A DNA stretch of 64,000 nucleotides from Flavobacterium kayseriense (GCF_014305095.1 NZ_JACRUI010000003.1:1-64000), one strand, 5' to 3'. Counted from the first letter of the stretch, positions 53,958 through 63,900 are shown. Made by a program: numbers and translations. Notes: a model not told the origin generated them from the letters alone.

Positions 53958-54686
53958 TTATAATGTCAATTTTAACGCATCATTCAATCGTAATGCTACA
54001 TTATCCCAATTAATAATATTAAACAAAGCATCCACGAAATCGGTTCGTTTATTTTTGTATTTTAAATAATAGGCGTGTTCCCAAACATCAATAACCAATA
54101 AAGGAATGGCACCCCATTGTGTTAGTTTTTCATGGTTTTCGCATTGTAAAATCACCAAACTATTGCTGTATGGCTGATATGCCAAAATTCCCCAACCATT
54201 GCCATCTACATTTTTTGCGGTAGCAGCAATTAAGATTTTAAGTTTATCGAAACTCCCAAAATTTTTCTCTATTCGCTTTAGCAACTCGCCTTGTGGTGCT
54301 GTTTTTTTATTAGTTAGGTTTGTCCAAAATATGGAATGCAAGATATGTGATGAAAAATGATAGGATAATTTCTTCGTCCAGAGATCTACAGTTTCCAAAT
54401 TATTATCGTCCAACGCTTTTTTTATCATTTGCAAATCCTTGTTCGCTCCTTTTACTGCTCCACCGTGATGAAAAGTATAATGTAGATGTAAGGTTTCAGC
54501 ATCCATATAGGGTTCTAAAAAACTTTCGCTATAGGGTAAGGTCTGTTGAATATAATTACCATTGACATCTACTAATTTATCAATTGAATTGTCAGCTAAA
54601 TTTTTGGGAAACGCATTTGTAGTGGGAAGCACTAATGCAGCTGCGCCAAACAATGTACTTGATTTTAAAAACTCTTTTCTGTCCAT
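53958..54686 (-). CDS. Exported iron/manganese superoxide dismutase
   Basis: The 242-residue protein has a signal-like N-terminus (MDRKEFLKSSTLFGAAALVL, with a single Arg in place of the twin-Arg motif) and a complete Fe/Mn-SOD fold. Metal ligands are His69 (in LHLHYTFHHGGAVKG), His117 (in LHSIFW), Asp200 and His204 (in VIDVWEHAYY). It should turn superoxide into peroxide and oxygen in the periplasm. Export is unusual for this class, which is normally cytoplasmic. It is the last gene of the metal-resistance strand, 17 nt after the adaptor gene, so it is probably co-expressed with metal efflux. Confidence 0.88.
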   Translation of the reverse strand: MDRKEFLKSSTLFGAAALVLPTTNAFPKNLADNSIDKLVDVNGNYIQQTLPYSESFLEPYMDAETLHLHYTFHHGGAVKGANKDLQMIKKALDDNNLETVDLWTKKLSYHFSSHILHSIFWTNLTNKKTAPQGELLKRIEKNFGSFDKLKILIAATAKNVDGNGWGILAYQPYSNSLVILQCENHEKLTQWGAIPLLVIDVWEHAYYLKYKNKRTDFVDALFNIINWDNVALRLNDALKLTL

Positions 54687-54703
54687 ACTGTAAATTTACG
54701 TTT

Positions 54704-55831
54704 TTATTCTTCTACATTTTTCATTTTCATCAAAAGTGAATAAGCACCTTTAATCACAATAGTCGCCTCATTCAAATCGTCTGAAAGAATTTCTGTAAAC
54801 CCATTTTCAGCTGTTCCAATTCTAATTTCTTTCATTTCAAATTGTTTGTTTTGTTTGGCAACAAAAATATAATTCTTGTTTTCATAATTCACTATAGCAT
54901 CAGATGGCAATACATTTGATTGCTGACTTTTTAATTCTATTTCGGCATTCATATACATTCCTGGTAAAAGTGCTTTGTCGTAATTTGTAAAATGGCAATG
55001 CATTTCAGTGCTTCTGTTTTCGGAAAAATCCTTACCGATTAAAATAATTTTGCCAAGATATTTTTTTTCAGGATTGGTATTTGTATAGGATATAACTGAT
55101 TGGCCAATAGTCAATTTATTGATGTCTTTTTCAAAAACGGTCAATGCCAAATGAATATCCAAAGGATTAACAATCTCGAATAAAATATCGCTTGGGTTTA
55201 CATACTTGCCAATATTTACATTGACTTTAGAAATATAACCGCTTATTGGCGAATAAATATTGATGCTTTTTGAAATGTTCTTTGTAGAAACATTACTTGG
55301 ATTTATCCCTGCGAATTTTAATTTCTCGCCATACGATTGTACCATTACCGATAGTGAGTTGTATTCTGATTGTGCTTGTTGATATACTTTATCGCTGCTA
55401 GCTTTGCTTCGGTTGAGTTCTTTTTGTCTTTCGAATTCGGCTTTTGCATACCCTATTTTTGCTTTCGCCAAAAGGTAATCTTCTTGTAGTTGAATGTATT
55501 GCTGGTCTTCTACAACGCACAATACTTGTCCTTTGGTTACATACATTCCCTCTAAAAGTTTGGTGTATTTTAAATAACCACCCATCGGCACACTTATGGA
55601 AACTAAATTTTGAGGCGGTACATCTATTTTTCCATTTAATTTTAAGGTAGATGAAATTTCTTTTTGCTCTATTTTCCCCGTTTCAATACCTGCATTTTTT
55701 ATTTGTGCATCGGTAAGTGTTGTCGTGTTTTCGATAGTTGGAGTGGCTTCTGTTTGGCTTTCAGTTTTCTTGTCTCCACATGAAGAAAGGAATACTATTG
55801 CCATTATTGTAACTATTGTGTTTTTACTCAT
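54704..55831 (-). CDS. Metal-efflux periplasmic adaptor (CzcB/CusB family)
   Basis: The 375-residue protein has a lipoprotein signal ending FLSSC (Cys near residue 18) and the membrane-fusion-protein layout. There is a beta-barrel/lipoyl part (SISVPMGGYLKYTKLLEGMYV and IYSPISGYISKVNVNIGKYV), a coiled-coil hairpin at about 118-165 (LLAKAKIGYAKAEFERQKEL), and a C-terminal barrel with LLPGMYMNAEIELK. It should join the RND pump in the inner membrane to the outer membrane factor. The pump gene lies two genes upstream. I use the ATG at 55831 (MSKNTIV), since the 14 codons before it lack a signal. Confidence 0.9.
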   Translation of the reverse strand: MSKNTIVTIMAIVFLSSCGDKKTESQTEATPTIENTTTLTDAQIKNAGIETGKIEQKEISSTLKLNGKIDVPPQNLVSISVPMGGYLKYTKLLEGMYVTKGQVLCVVEDQQYIQLQEDYLLAKAKIGYAKAEFERQKELNRSKASSDKVYQQAQSEYNSLSVMVQSYGEKLKFAGINPSNVSTKNISKSINIYSPISGYISKVNVNIGKYVNPSDILFEIVNPLDIHLALTVFEKDINKLTIGQSVISYTNTNPEKKYLGKIILIGKDFSENRSTEMHCHFTNYDKALLPGMYMNAEIELKSQQSNVLPSDAIVNYENKNYIFVAKQNKQFEMKEIRIGTAENGFTEILSDDLNEATIVIKGAYSLLMKMKNVEE

Positions 55832-55933
55832 GATTGTATTTTTATTTTGGTGTTTGTGAATCTGCGATTTCATTTTATTTTGAATAGTAAGATAGTGTTT
55901 GTTATTTAAAATTTCATTGCCCTTGCTAATCGG

Positions 55934-57778
55934 TTAGGCATCAATCTTAACGCGAAGGAGTTTTACGGAATTAATAAAAACTAAAGTGTCAGGAAGCAAA
56001 TGAATAGCAGCTGCTTCAATTGGTCCAATTATTTTAAGCAAGACAAGGGTAATTCCAATCACATGAACAACGCCAACTCCCACAAAAATATTTTCACGAA
56101 TGGTTCGATAGGCTCTTTTACTAATAGCACGAGCCTTTGCGATTTTTTCCAACTTATCCTGCATCAGAACGATGTCGGCTGCTTCCATTGCTGCTTCGGT
56201 TCCCATAGCACCCATTGCTATGCCTATATTTGCCTGAACTAAAGCAGGCGCATCATTAATCCCATCACCGACCATTGCTACTTTTGAACCTTCTTTTTGC
56301 AATTCTTTTATAATATTGATTTTGTCTTCGGGCAATAAATTTGCTCTGTAATCGGTAATTCCTATCTGATTGGCAACGTGCTTGGCAGTTTCAGGATTAT
56401 CACCGGTAAGCATAATTATGTTTTCAATTCCACTTTTTCTTAAACCTTCAATCATTTCTTTTGCACCTTCGCGTATCGCATCGGATATATAAAAGATACA
56501 CGCCAATTTATTGTCAACTGAAAGATAAATAGCAGTATCGGTACTATTTTCTGAGGATTTCGACACCGGTACTTTACTTTCTTCCATAAAGAGCTTGTTC
56601 CCTAATAAAACCGATTTGCCATCTATTTTTGCGGAAACACCCCGTCCTTTTACCACCTCGAAATTTTCAGGCTCGCCATAGGTAAGTTTTAATTGATCCG
56701 CATAGCTTAAGATTGCTTTTGCTAATGGATGGCTGGAACGACGGTCAACATTAGCAGCAAATTGAACCAATTGGTTTTCATTATAAGCAGGATCTATTAT
56801 TTCAACGGTATTCACAATAGGACTTCCAACGGTTAATGTCCCTGTTTTATCAAAAACAATGGTAGTTACTTTAGCAAGCTCTTCTAAAAACAAACCTCCT
56901 TTTATCAAAATACCTTCTCTCGCTGCACGAGCAATTGCCGCAATGGTCACAAGCGGTGTTGCCAAACCTAATTCGGCAGGGGAAGTAAAAATCAGCAATG
57001 CAATCACCAGTTTGACATCACGGGTAAAAAAGTAAACAGTACCAACAAAAATAAATACCACCGGAATAAGCCATGAAGCCACTTTATCTGTGAATTTTTC
57101 AATAGGTGCTTGCTGGCTTTCTGCCTCTTCCACCAAGGCTATAATACGCGAAAAAACGGTGTCTAATCCTGCTTTAGTCATTTCTATATCTAGCGCACCT
57201 AATTCCAGTATGGTTCCGGCAAATGCTTCACTTCCCGCTGTTTTTTCTTGAGGTACGCTTTCGCCGGTTATTGGTGCCTGATTCACAGAACCTGATCCGC
57301 CAATCACTTTGCCATCAACAGGGATTTTTTCTCCAGCTTTTACCAGAACAATATCACCGATTTTTAAATCGGTTATTTGCACTACGGATTCCTGATTGTC
57401 TTTTTTTACTATTGCCGTTTTAGGCACGGAACCAATCAACTCTTTTATAGATGCTCTCGCTTTTTCAGTGCTCGCACTTGCAATATATTCTGCAATGAGG
57501 ATGATCATAAGCACGACAGCACCAGCCAAATATTCTTTGCCAAGAACTGAAATTATGACCGCTATGGTTATAAACAATTCGGTACCTGTTTTTCTTTCTT
57601 TTATGATATCCAGTACCGCAGTTTTTACTAACGAATAAAGACCGAAAGCCATTGCGGCTATCAAAATGGGTAATAGAATAACATCGAAATAAAATAATAA
57701 ACAGGCTATTCCCACTGTTATGATCCGTACAATTTCCCAAAGGAACTGTCGCGAAAAAAAGGTTTGTGTATAATTCAT
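55934..57778 (-). CDS. P1B-type heavy-metal ATPase with an SPA motif
   Basis: The 614-residue protein is a P-type ATPase with phosphorylation site DKTGTLT (Asp310), actuator TGES, MLTGDNPETA and GDGINDAP. There is no N-terminal metal-binding domain. The motif of the metal-channel helix, normally CPC or SPC, is SPAEL here (266-270), so no cysteine is present in it. The MEAADIVLM and IIGPIEAAAIHLLPD segments are typical of the metal-transporting class. It should pump metal from the cytoplasm into the periplasm, where the RND system can take over. Which metal is not clear; loss of Cys argues against copper. It is between the adaptor and CzcA genes. Confidence 0.88.
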   Translation of the reverse strand: MNYTQTFFSRQFLWEIVRIITVGIACLLFYFDVILLPILIAAMAFGLYSLVKTAVLDIIKERKTGTELFITIAVIISVLGKEYLAGAVVLMIILIAEYIASASTEKARASIKELIGSVPKTAIVKKDNQESVVQITDLKIGDIVLVKAGEKIPVDGKVIGGSGSVNQAPITGESVPQEKTAGSEAFAGTILELGALDIEMTKAGLDTVFSRIIALVEEAESQQAPIEKFTDKVASWLIPVVFIFVGTVYFFTRDVKLVIALLIFTSPAELGLATPLVTIAAIARAAREGILIKGGLFLEELAKVTTIVFDKTGTLTVGSPIVNTVEIIDPAYNENQLVQFAANVDRRSSHPLAKAILSYADQLKLTYGEPENFEVVKGRGVSAKIDGKSVLLGNKLFMEESKVPVSKSSENSTDTAIYLSVDNKLACIFYISDAIREGAKEMIEGLRKSGIENIIMLTGDNPETAKHVANQIGITDYRANLLPEDKINIIKELQKEGSKVAMVGDGINDAPALVQANIGIAMGAMGTEAAMEAADIVLMQDKLEKIAKARAISKRAYRTIRENIFVGVGVVHVIGITLVLLKIIGPIEAAAIHLLPDTLVFINSVKLLRVKIDA

Positions 57779-57881
57779 ATGTTGATATTTATTGTTTTTT
57801 ATCGGTCATATGTAATTCGCATATCATCATTGGCGCTTGCGACCCCAATTACGGTCATGCTCATTTCATAATTAAACTATT

Positions 57882-60800
57882 TTAATTAGTTAATGCATTG
57901 ATTTCTATTATACTTATATTCAATTTTCTAACCGCTTCAATATAATCACTTTGAATTCCTGTGCTTTGATTAATAAGCATTACCCATTCCAGATAATTGA
58001 TGTCACCATTGATAAATTTATCATTAGCAGCTTTGGTTACCAAATCAACATTTTTCAAGGCTTGACTTTCAAAATAGGCAATAGTTTCTTTCTGTTTTTT
58101 ATATTCTTGGACTAATTCCTGATTCTTACTTTCCAGTTTTAGTTTTTCATTATTTAAATTATTTTCGGCAATTTGGGTGTTTATCTCTAATGCTTTTTTC
58201 TTATTATTTATTGCCGCATTGAATAACGGAATTGCCACTCCAAATTGTCCGTAAACACCATTATAACTGTTTTGAAACTCCGCATTTGTTTTGAAAGTCT
58301 GGTAATAAACACCACCAATTAATTCGGGCAATTTTTTAGATTTTTCAAGTGAAATTTCAGCTTTGCTACTATTTACTTCTTGCTCAAATAATTTTATACT
58401 GGGTTGATTGCCAATAGCATTTTTATCTAAATTTTCGGTAAAATCCATTTTTAATTTATCTGAAACTGGGACAAAGTCTTTATCAGTATTAAGTAAATAC
58501 TTTAATTGCGATTGTATTATTTTATAATCACTTTGTAATTCCAGAAGTTGAATTTTTATTTGTCCAGATTGGTTTTCAGCGGTTGCTTTTTCTAATATAT
58601 TACTTTCGCCTTTGTCAAAACGAAGCGCTGTTTTCCTTAAAAATTCGGAATAAATACTATCACTTTTTAACAACAACTTTTCCTTTTCTTTTAGATACAT
58701 CATTTCGTAAAACACGATTGTTACCTGTCTAGTCAATTCCTTTCTTTGCAAAGCTTCGTTCCATTGTCCTTTTTTGGCTTCTTCTATTAAAAGTTGTTTC
58801 TGCCTTTTGTAAACGGTTGAGAATTTTATGCTTTGCGAAATACCAATTTTCACATCATTTGCATTGCTGTTAAACTGACCGAATTCCCCAATAATTCCCG
58901 TGTTGGAAATATCATAGCCTGTTTTGGTCATTTTTTGCAAGTACTCTGAATTTAGTTTTTCGTTTTTAATTTTTATATTGTTTGAAAGAGCCGTTTCAAT
59001 CGCTTTATCAATTGAAATTATTTCCTGAGCATCAGTACTTTGAAAAGAAAAAAGCAGTCCCAATACCATGATTGTTGTAATTGATTTTATCTTTTTTGGT
59101 TTTAAATTAATTCCTTTTTCAAACATGATATATAAAATTGGTAAAACAAATAATGTTAAGAACGTTGCAATCAACAGACCTCCAATTACCACAGTTGCCA
59201 AAGGTTTTTGTACTTCTGCACCAGAACCATTGCTTAATGCCATGGGTAAAAAGCCTAATGATGCTACAAATGCAGTCATTAAAACTGGTCGTAAACGTAT
59301 TTTGGTACCTTGTAAAACAATCGCTTTTAAATCGGTTTCACCCGATTTTCGTATGCTATTGAATTCTGCAATCAATACTAAACCATTCAGAACCGCTACA
59401 CCAAATAAAGCAATAAAACCAACTCCGGCACTAATGCTAAACGGCATTCCCCGCATCGCTAAAAAGAAAATACCTCCAATTGCAGAAAGCGGGATTGCGG
59501 AATAAATCAATAATCCTTGTTTTACGGAATTGAATGCGAAATAGAGCAAAATAAATATTAATAGTAATGAAACTGGAACAGCAATCATCAAACGATTTTT
59601 GGCTTCGTTTAAGTTTTCAAAAGCACCGCCATACGTAGGATAGTAGCCCGCAGGAAATTTTATTTGAGCTTCGACTTTACCTTGTAATTCTTTTACGATG
59701 CTTTGCACATCACGACCTCGAACATTAAAACCAACTACAATTCTACGTTTGGCATCTTCTCTTTGTATTTGATTTGGGCCTTCAGTAATTTCAACTTTGG
59801 CCAATTGAGATAGAGGAATTTGCGAACCAGTGGACGTTGGTATTAGTAAATTTTGAACATCCACCAAATCCTGACGTTTTTCGCCTGTTAAACGAACAAC
59901 TAAATCAAATCGTTTTTCACCTTCGTAAACAACCCCAGTGCTTTGTCCTGCAAATGCGGTGTTTACAATTCGATTGATATCCTGAATGTTCAAACCGTAT
60001 TGTGCAATGGAAGCTCTGTTGTAGTCAATTACTACTTGAGGCATTCCAGTAACGGTTTCTACATATAGGTCTGAAGTTCCTTCTACTGTATTTACAATTT
60101 TACCTAATTTATTGGCGTACAAAGCCAGTGTGTCTAAATTTTCTCCAAATATTTTACAGACTACATCTTGTCTTGCTCCTGTCATCAATTCATTAAAACG
60201 CATTTGTACCGGATATTGAAAACCATAAGAAACACCTGGAACGGCTTCCAATTCCTTTGCCATTTTTTCTGATAATTCATCAAAAGTTTTGGCAGAAGTC
60301 CATTCGCTTTTGTCCTTTAAAATAATCATCATATCACTGGCATCAATGGGCATTGGATCAGTTGGCACTTCGCTACTTCCTGTTTTGCCTACTATTTTCT
60401 CCACTTCCGGAAATTTTTCTATTAGTATTTTTGCGCCTTGTGAAATTGCAGTCATTGAAGTTTGCAAATTACTTCCCGGCAAAACCCTTGTTTCTACAGC
60501 AAAATCTCCTTCTTCTAACGAGGGCATAAATTCGCCACCCATGAACGAAAGTGTAATCAGCGCTAAAACAAATAATCCCAAAGTTGCACCGATAATTGTT
60601 CTTGGAATTCCTAATGCTTTGTTCAGAAGAGGTTGGTAGAAATTTTCTAATTTTTCCATCATTCTATCTGAAAAAGTTTTTTTGTGAGATATATTTTTAT
60701 TCAAAAATAAAGCGGTCATCATCGGAACATAAGTCAGCGACAATATAAAAGCACCAAATAATGCAAATGCAATGGTTTGTGCCATTGGTAAAAACATTTT

Positions 60801-62222
60801 CCCTTCAATACCCCGCAAAGTAAAAATGGGAATGTACACGATTAATATAATCAACTCTCCAAATACGGAAACATTACGCATTTTTATTGACGTATTTAAT
60901 ACGGTGCTGTCCATTTCTTGCTGTGATATTTTAGACGTTTTCCTGCTGTGTAAACTAAACAAACACGCTTCAACAATAATAACTGCCCCATCCACAATTA
61001 ATCCAAAATCTAGTGCCCCTAGACTCATTAAATTACCGCTCACCCCAAAAATATTCATCAGTATGACCGCTATCAGCATCGCCAATGGAATAACTGATGC
61101 TACGATTAAGCCTGCTCTTATATTTCCTAAAAATAAAATAAGAACAAAAAGTACAATTAATGCTCCTTCCAATAAGTTTTTTTCCACTGTTGAAATGGAA
61201 TTATTGACCATTTTGGTTCGGTCTAGAAATGGCTCCAGAATAACGCCTTCGGGTAATGTTTTTTCGATTTGTGCAATACGATCCTTAATGTTTTTAATAA
61301 CCACATTACTATTGGCTCCTTTTAACATCATTACTACTGCACCCGAAACTTCACCAGATTGAACTCCTTTTTTATTAAAAGTCATTGCTCCGTAACGGAT
61401 AGCACTTCCAATTCGTACATCAGCTACATCACGAATAAATAAAGGACTTCCGCTACTGGTATTTTTAATAGAAATATCTTTAATATTTTCGATAGTATTA
61501 ATTAACCCTTCACTTCTGATGTACAAAACTTTAGGTCCTTTTTCGATATAAGCACCACCTGTATTTTGATTGTTTTTTTCTAAAGCAGTAAAAACATCAG
61601 TAATAGTAATATTAAAGGATTGCAATTTATTTGGGTCAACGGCAATTTCAAATTGTTTCAATTTTCCACCGAAACTACTTACTTCTGCAACACCTTCAAC
61701 TCCTAATAATTGACGGCGAACAATCCAATCCTGAATGGTTCTCAACTCGGTTACATCGTATTTTTTTTCGTAACCGGGTTTGGTTCGAACAGCATATTGA
61801 TAAATTTCGCCTAGTCCTGTTGTTACCGGTGCAAGAACTGGATCTCCAATACCTTTGGGAATTTGGTCTTTAACAGCGCTTAATCGTTCTGTTACTTGTT
61901 GTCTTGCCCAGTAAACATCCGTTGCATCATTAAAAACAATGGTAACCACTGATAAGCCAAAACGAGAGAAACTACGAATTTCTTTCAATCCAGGAATATT
62001 ACTATTCGCTTGTTCAATTGGAAAAGTAATCAGTCGTTCAATATCGGTTGCACCCAATGATGGTGCTGAAGTGATTACCTGAACTTGATTATCTGTAATA
62101 TCAGGAACCGCATCGATTGGTAATTTGGTAAATTGATAACTCCCATATCCGATGAGCGCAAAAATAAATAGTCCAATAATGAGTTTGTTTTTGATTGAAA
62201 ACTCAATAATTTTATTTAGCAT
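57882..62222 (-). CDS. czcA: CzcA-type metal RND pump fused to an outer membrane factor
   Basis: The 1446-residue protein is longer than an RND pump (about 1040). Residues 1-1045 are a heavy-metal efflux RND: KLPIDAVPDITDNQVQV at the start, and in helix four DFGLIVDGAVIIVE, the proton-relay form of the Zn/Co/Cd or Ni groups, not the copper type. Residues 1075-1446 are a TolC-like outer membrane factor with long helices (SIDKAIETALSNNIKI). Between them, MVLGLLFSFQSTDAQE (from Met1052) has the look of a signal peptide, suggesting a fusion of two former genes. The single frame was checked for stops through the junction. Similar fusions are known in Bacteroidota. Confidence 0.9.
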   Translation of the reverse strand: MLNKIIEFSIKNKLIIGLFIFALIGYGSYQFTKLPIDAVPDITDNQVQVITSAPSLGATDIERLITFPIEQANSNIPGLKEIRSFSRFGLSVVTIVFNDATDVYWARQQVTERLSAVKDQIPKGIGDPVLAPVTTGLGEIYQYAVRTKPGYEKKYDVTELRTIQDWIVRRQLLGVEGVAEVSSFGGKLKQFEIAVDPNKLQSFNITITDVFTALEKNNQNTGGAYIEKGPKVLYIRSEGLINTIENIKDISIKNTSSGSPLFIRDVADVRIGSAIRYGAMTFNKKGVQSGEVSGAVVMMLKGANSNVVIKNIKDRIAQIEKTLPEGVILEPFLDRTKMVNNSISTVEKNLLEGALIVLFVLILFLGNIRAGLIVASVIPLAMLIAVILMNIFGVSGNLMSLGALDFGLIVDGAVIIVEACLFSLHSRKTSKISQQEMDSTVLNTSIKMRNVSVFGELIILIVYIPIFTLRGIEGKMFLPMAQTIAFALFGAFILSLTYVPMMTALFLNKNISHKKTFSDRMMEKLENFYQPLLNKALGIPRTIIGATLGLFVLALITLSFMGGEFMPSLEEGDFAVETRVLPGSNLQTSMTAISQGAKILIEKFPEVEKIVGKTGSSEVPTDPMPIDASDMMIILKDKSEWTSAKTFDELSEKMAKELEAVPGVSYGFQYPVQMRFNELMTGARQDVVCKIFGENLDTLALYANKLGKIVNTVEGTSDLYVETVTGMPQVVIDYNRASIAQYGLNIQDINRIVNTAFAGQSTGVVYEGEKRFDLVVRLTGEKRQDLVDVQNLLIPTSTGSQIPLSQLAKVEITEGPNQIQREDAKRRIVVGFNVRGRDVQSIVKELQGKVEAQIKFPAGYYPTYGGAFENLNEAKNRLMIAVPVSLLLIFILLYFAFNSVKQGLLIYSAIPLSAIGGIFFLAMRGMPFSISAGVGFIALFGVAVLNGLVLIAEFNSIRKSGETDLKAIVLQGTKIRLRPVLMTAFVASLGFLPMALSNGSGAEVQKPLATVVIGGLLIATFLTLFVLPILYIMFEKGINLKPKKIKSITTIMVLGLLFSFQSTDAQEIISIDKAIETALSNNIKIKNEKLNSEYLQKMTKTGYDISNTGIIGEFGQFNSNANDVKIGISQSIKFSTVYKRQKQLLIEEAKKGQWNEALQRKELTRQVTIVFYEMMYLKEKEKLLLKSDSIYSEFLRKTALRFDKGESNILEKATAENQSGQIKIQLLELQSDYKIIQSQLKYLLNTDKDFVPVSDKLKMDFTENLDKNAIGNQPSIKLFEQEVNSSKAEISLEKSKKLPELIGGVYYQTFKTNAEFQNSYNGVYGQFGVAIPLFNAAINNKKKALEINTQIAENNLNNEKLKLESKNQELVQEYKKQKETIAYFESQALKNVDLVTKAANDKFINGDINYLEWVMLINQSTGIQSDYIEAVRKLNISIIEINALTN

Positions 62223-62251
62223 AATTAGTAAGATTAATGGTTAGTCAATAG

Positions 62252-62875
62252 TTACATTGAATATTGACCTTTTAATTTTAGAGTAACTGTAATATCTTTA
62301 TTTTCATTATTCCTAAAAAACCATCCATGCTTTCCTTCAAAAGGAGCATAAAAAGTTCCTACCATATTATTGGAATAAGCAAGTGTGTAACTTTCAAAAT
62401 AGACATCATTAACTGCCTTTGCCTGTTTTACTTCACCGTGAAAATCTAAATAAACGGTTCCATCATTAGTTTTCCATTCGTATTTCATTTTTCCGCCTTT
62501 TAGCATATAGGTTTTATATTCAATCCCTTTTCCTGCAGGAACAATTACTTCAACCGTATCCTCTCTTTCTGCGTATTGCTTTTCTGGAATAGGATTATCC
62601 GCCTCGACTGGTCTTTTTACTTCTGGTCCAGAACCTGCTTTTTCCATTTTTATTAGAGGAAATGTTTTCCCGGTTGTTGTTGCTAAGCCATCAGGAGCAT
62701 CCTCTGGCACATAAAGCTTACTGAAACCGAACAATTTCCCTGTTCCTATTGGGTCGATTCCATATTCAGCGGGTAAAACGGCACTAACTAAAATGACTAT
62801 CCCTAATACCAATGCAAATAAGACTGCTTTGATAATTTCTTTTTTTTCTACTATTTGATGATTTATTTCTGACAT
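62252..62875 (-). CDS. Membrane-anchored protein of the metal locus
   Basis: The 207-residue protein has one N-terminal transmembrane helix (about 15-34, AVLFALVLGIVILVSAVLPA) and a periplasmic domain of about 170 residues rich in beta structure, with VEVIVPAGKGIEYKTYMLKG, YEWKTNDGTVYLDFHGEV and YSNNMVGTFYAPFEGKHGWFFRN. Such proteins are named transmembrane anchor proteins and sit beside HupE and CzcA genes. The aromatic HGWFFRN block and the HG pair might bind metal, which is inference. It lies 30 nt before the czcA start and 13 nt after hupE, so they form one operon. Confidence 0.75.
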   Translation of the reverse strand: MSEINHQIVEKKEIIKAVLFALVLGIVILVSAVLPAEYGIDPIGTGKLFGFSKLYVPEDAPDGLATTTGKTFPLIKMEKAGSGPEVKRPVEADNPIPEKQYAEREDTVEVIVPAGKGIEYKTYMLKGGKMKYEWKTNDGTVYLDFHGEVKQAKAVNDVYFESYTLAYSNNMVGTFYAPFEGKHGWFFRNNENKDITVTLKLKGQYSM

Positions 62876-62887
62876 TGTTTAATTTTT

Positions 62888-63571
62888 TTAAGATGTAAAA
62901 TAACCTGTTAATTGATACCCTAATAAGACAAATCCAGCAGCAATAAGCATGGTATTTGTGAATGTTGAAAATTTCATGAAACTCGGGTATCTGCGCCATA
63001 TTGTAATAAGGATTAACACAAAAGTTAATGCTATAAACTGACCAATTTCGACCCCAATGTTGAATCCAAGCAGATTGGTAAACAATCCTTCTTTTTCAAA
63101 TTTGAAATCTTGTAATTTGCTGGCTAACCCAAACCCGTGAAACAATCCGAAAATTAAAACGGCTGCTTTTGTATTGGGCTGTTTCCCGAAAAATCTTTTG
63201 AAACCACCTAAATTATCAAAACCTTTATACACTATTGATAGTGCAATGATGGCATCAATTAAATACGAATTAATTGATATATTACTCATAACGCCAAACA
63301 ACAATGTTGCACTATGACCAATTGTAAAGAAACTTACATAAAGTAGCACTTCTTTTGGGCGATAAAGGAAAAAGATAACGCCAACTAAAAAAAGCAAATG
63401 ATCGTAACCCGTAAGCATATGTTTTGCACCAATATAAAGAAATGGGCCAAAAGCAACGCCATCATTTCCTGACAAAAAAGTTTGTGTATTTTCATCGACA
63501 CCATGAGCAAAAACACCTGTGATGCTCACAAAAAAAAGTAAAACAAGAAATATTATTTTTTTTGAATTCAT
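62888..63571 (-). CDS. HupE/UreJ-family membrane protein
   Basis: The 227-residue protein has a signal peptide ending VFAHG and about seven transmembrane helices. The HupE/UreJ signature is present: GAKHMLTGYDHLLFLVGVIFF near residue 48 with conserved His and Asp, SFFTIGHSATLLFG near residue 80, FGLFHGFGLASKL and FNIGVEIGQFIAL near the end. HupE and UreJ proteins are proposed nickel or cobalt permeases. Next to an efflux system it may supply or return metal, or act in signalling. The first His after the signal may be a metal ligand. It is 13 nt upstream of the anchor gene. Confidence 0.87.
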   Translation of the reverse strand: MNSKKIIFLVLLFFVSITGVFAHGVDENTQTFLSGNDGVAFGPFLYIGAKHMLTGYDHLLFLVGVIFFLYRPKEVLLYVSFFTIGHSATLLFGVMSNISINSYLIDAIIALSIVYKGFDNLGGFKRFFGKQPNTKAAVLIFGLFHGFGLASKLQDFKFEKEGLFTNLLGFNIGVEIGQFIALTFVLILITIWRRYPSFMKFSTFTNTMLIAAGFVLLGYQLTGYFTS

Positions 63572-63641
63572 AATTTTATTTTTCTTTTAAAACTACTTCT
63601 CTCCTGCAATTTTTTGAAGAGAAGCAGCCTGTTAAATTATA

Positions 63642-63857
63642 TTAATGCGTGTGTCCATGAGCCGTATCAACTTTGTCTTGCTCCACTTTATTAATACTAT
63701 CCGTACTTAATTGACCAGTAGTATCTGTGATCACTTGAACTTGCTCTGTTGTTTCAATAGTTTGAACTTCAGTGTTTTCAGTTTCGTTGTTTGCTTTTTT
63801 GTTACAAGAAACTAACATTCCGATTGCGATAGTAGCTACGATTAAAATTTTTTTCAT
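63642..63857 (-). CDS. Small lipoprotein with a His-rich tail
   Basis: The 71-residue protein has a lipoprotein signal ending MLVSC (Cys near residue 18), a linker rich in Glu, Thr and Gln, and the C-terminal tail DTAHGHTH, which offers three histidines for metal binding. It is the kind of small periplasmic metal chaperone or buffer found in metal-resistance operons, but I know no named family. It precedes hupE by 70 nt, and a weak 7-bp hairpin (CTTCTCT/AGAGAAG, 63596-63624) lies between them, so it could be partly separate. The gene at the window end has a similar tail. Confidence 0.7.
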   Translation of the reverse strand: MKKILIVATIAIGMLVSCNKKANNETENTEVQTIETTEQVQVITDTTGQLSTDSINKVEQDKVDTAHGHTH

Positions 63858-63900
63858 AATTGTAATTTAAATTGGGTTTATAAAGAATAATAAAATTGAA

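Noticed and set aside
53857..54069. Plus-strand frame opposite the end of the superoxide dismutase gene
   Set aside because: It is the antisense shadow of the SOD gene with no recognisable domain.
63596..63624. Terminator between the small lipoprotein and hupE
   Set aside because: The stem is only seven base pairs and the T run is weak, so operon separation cannot be claimed.
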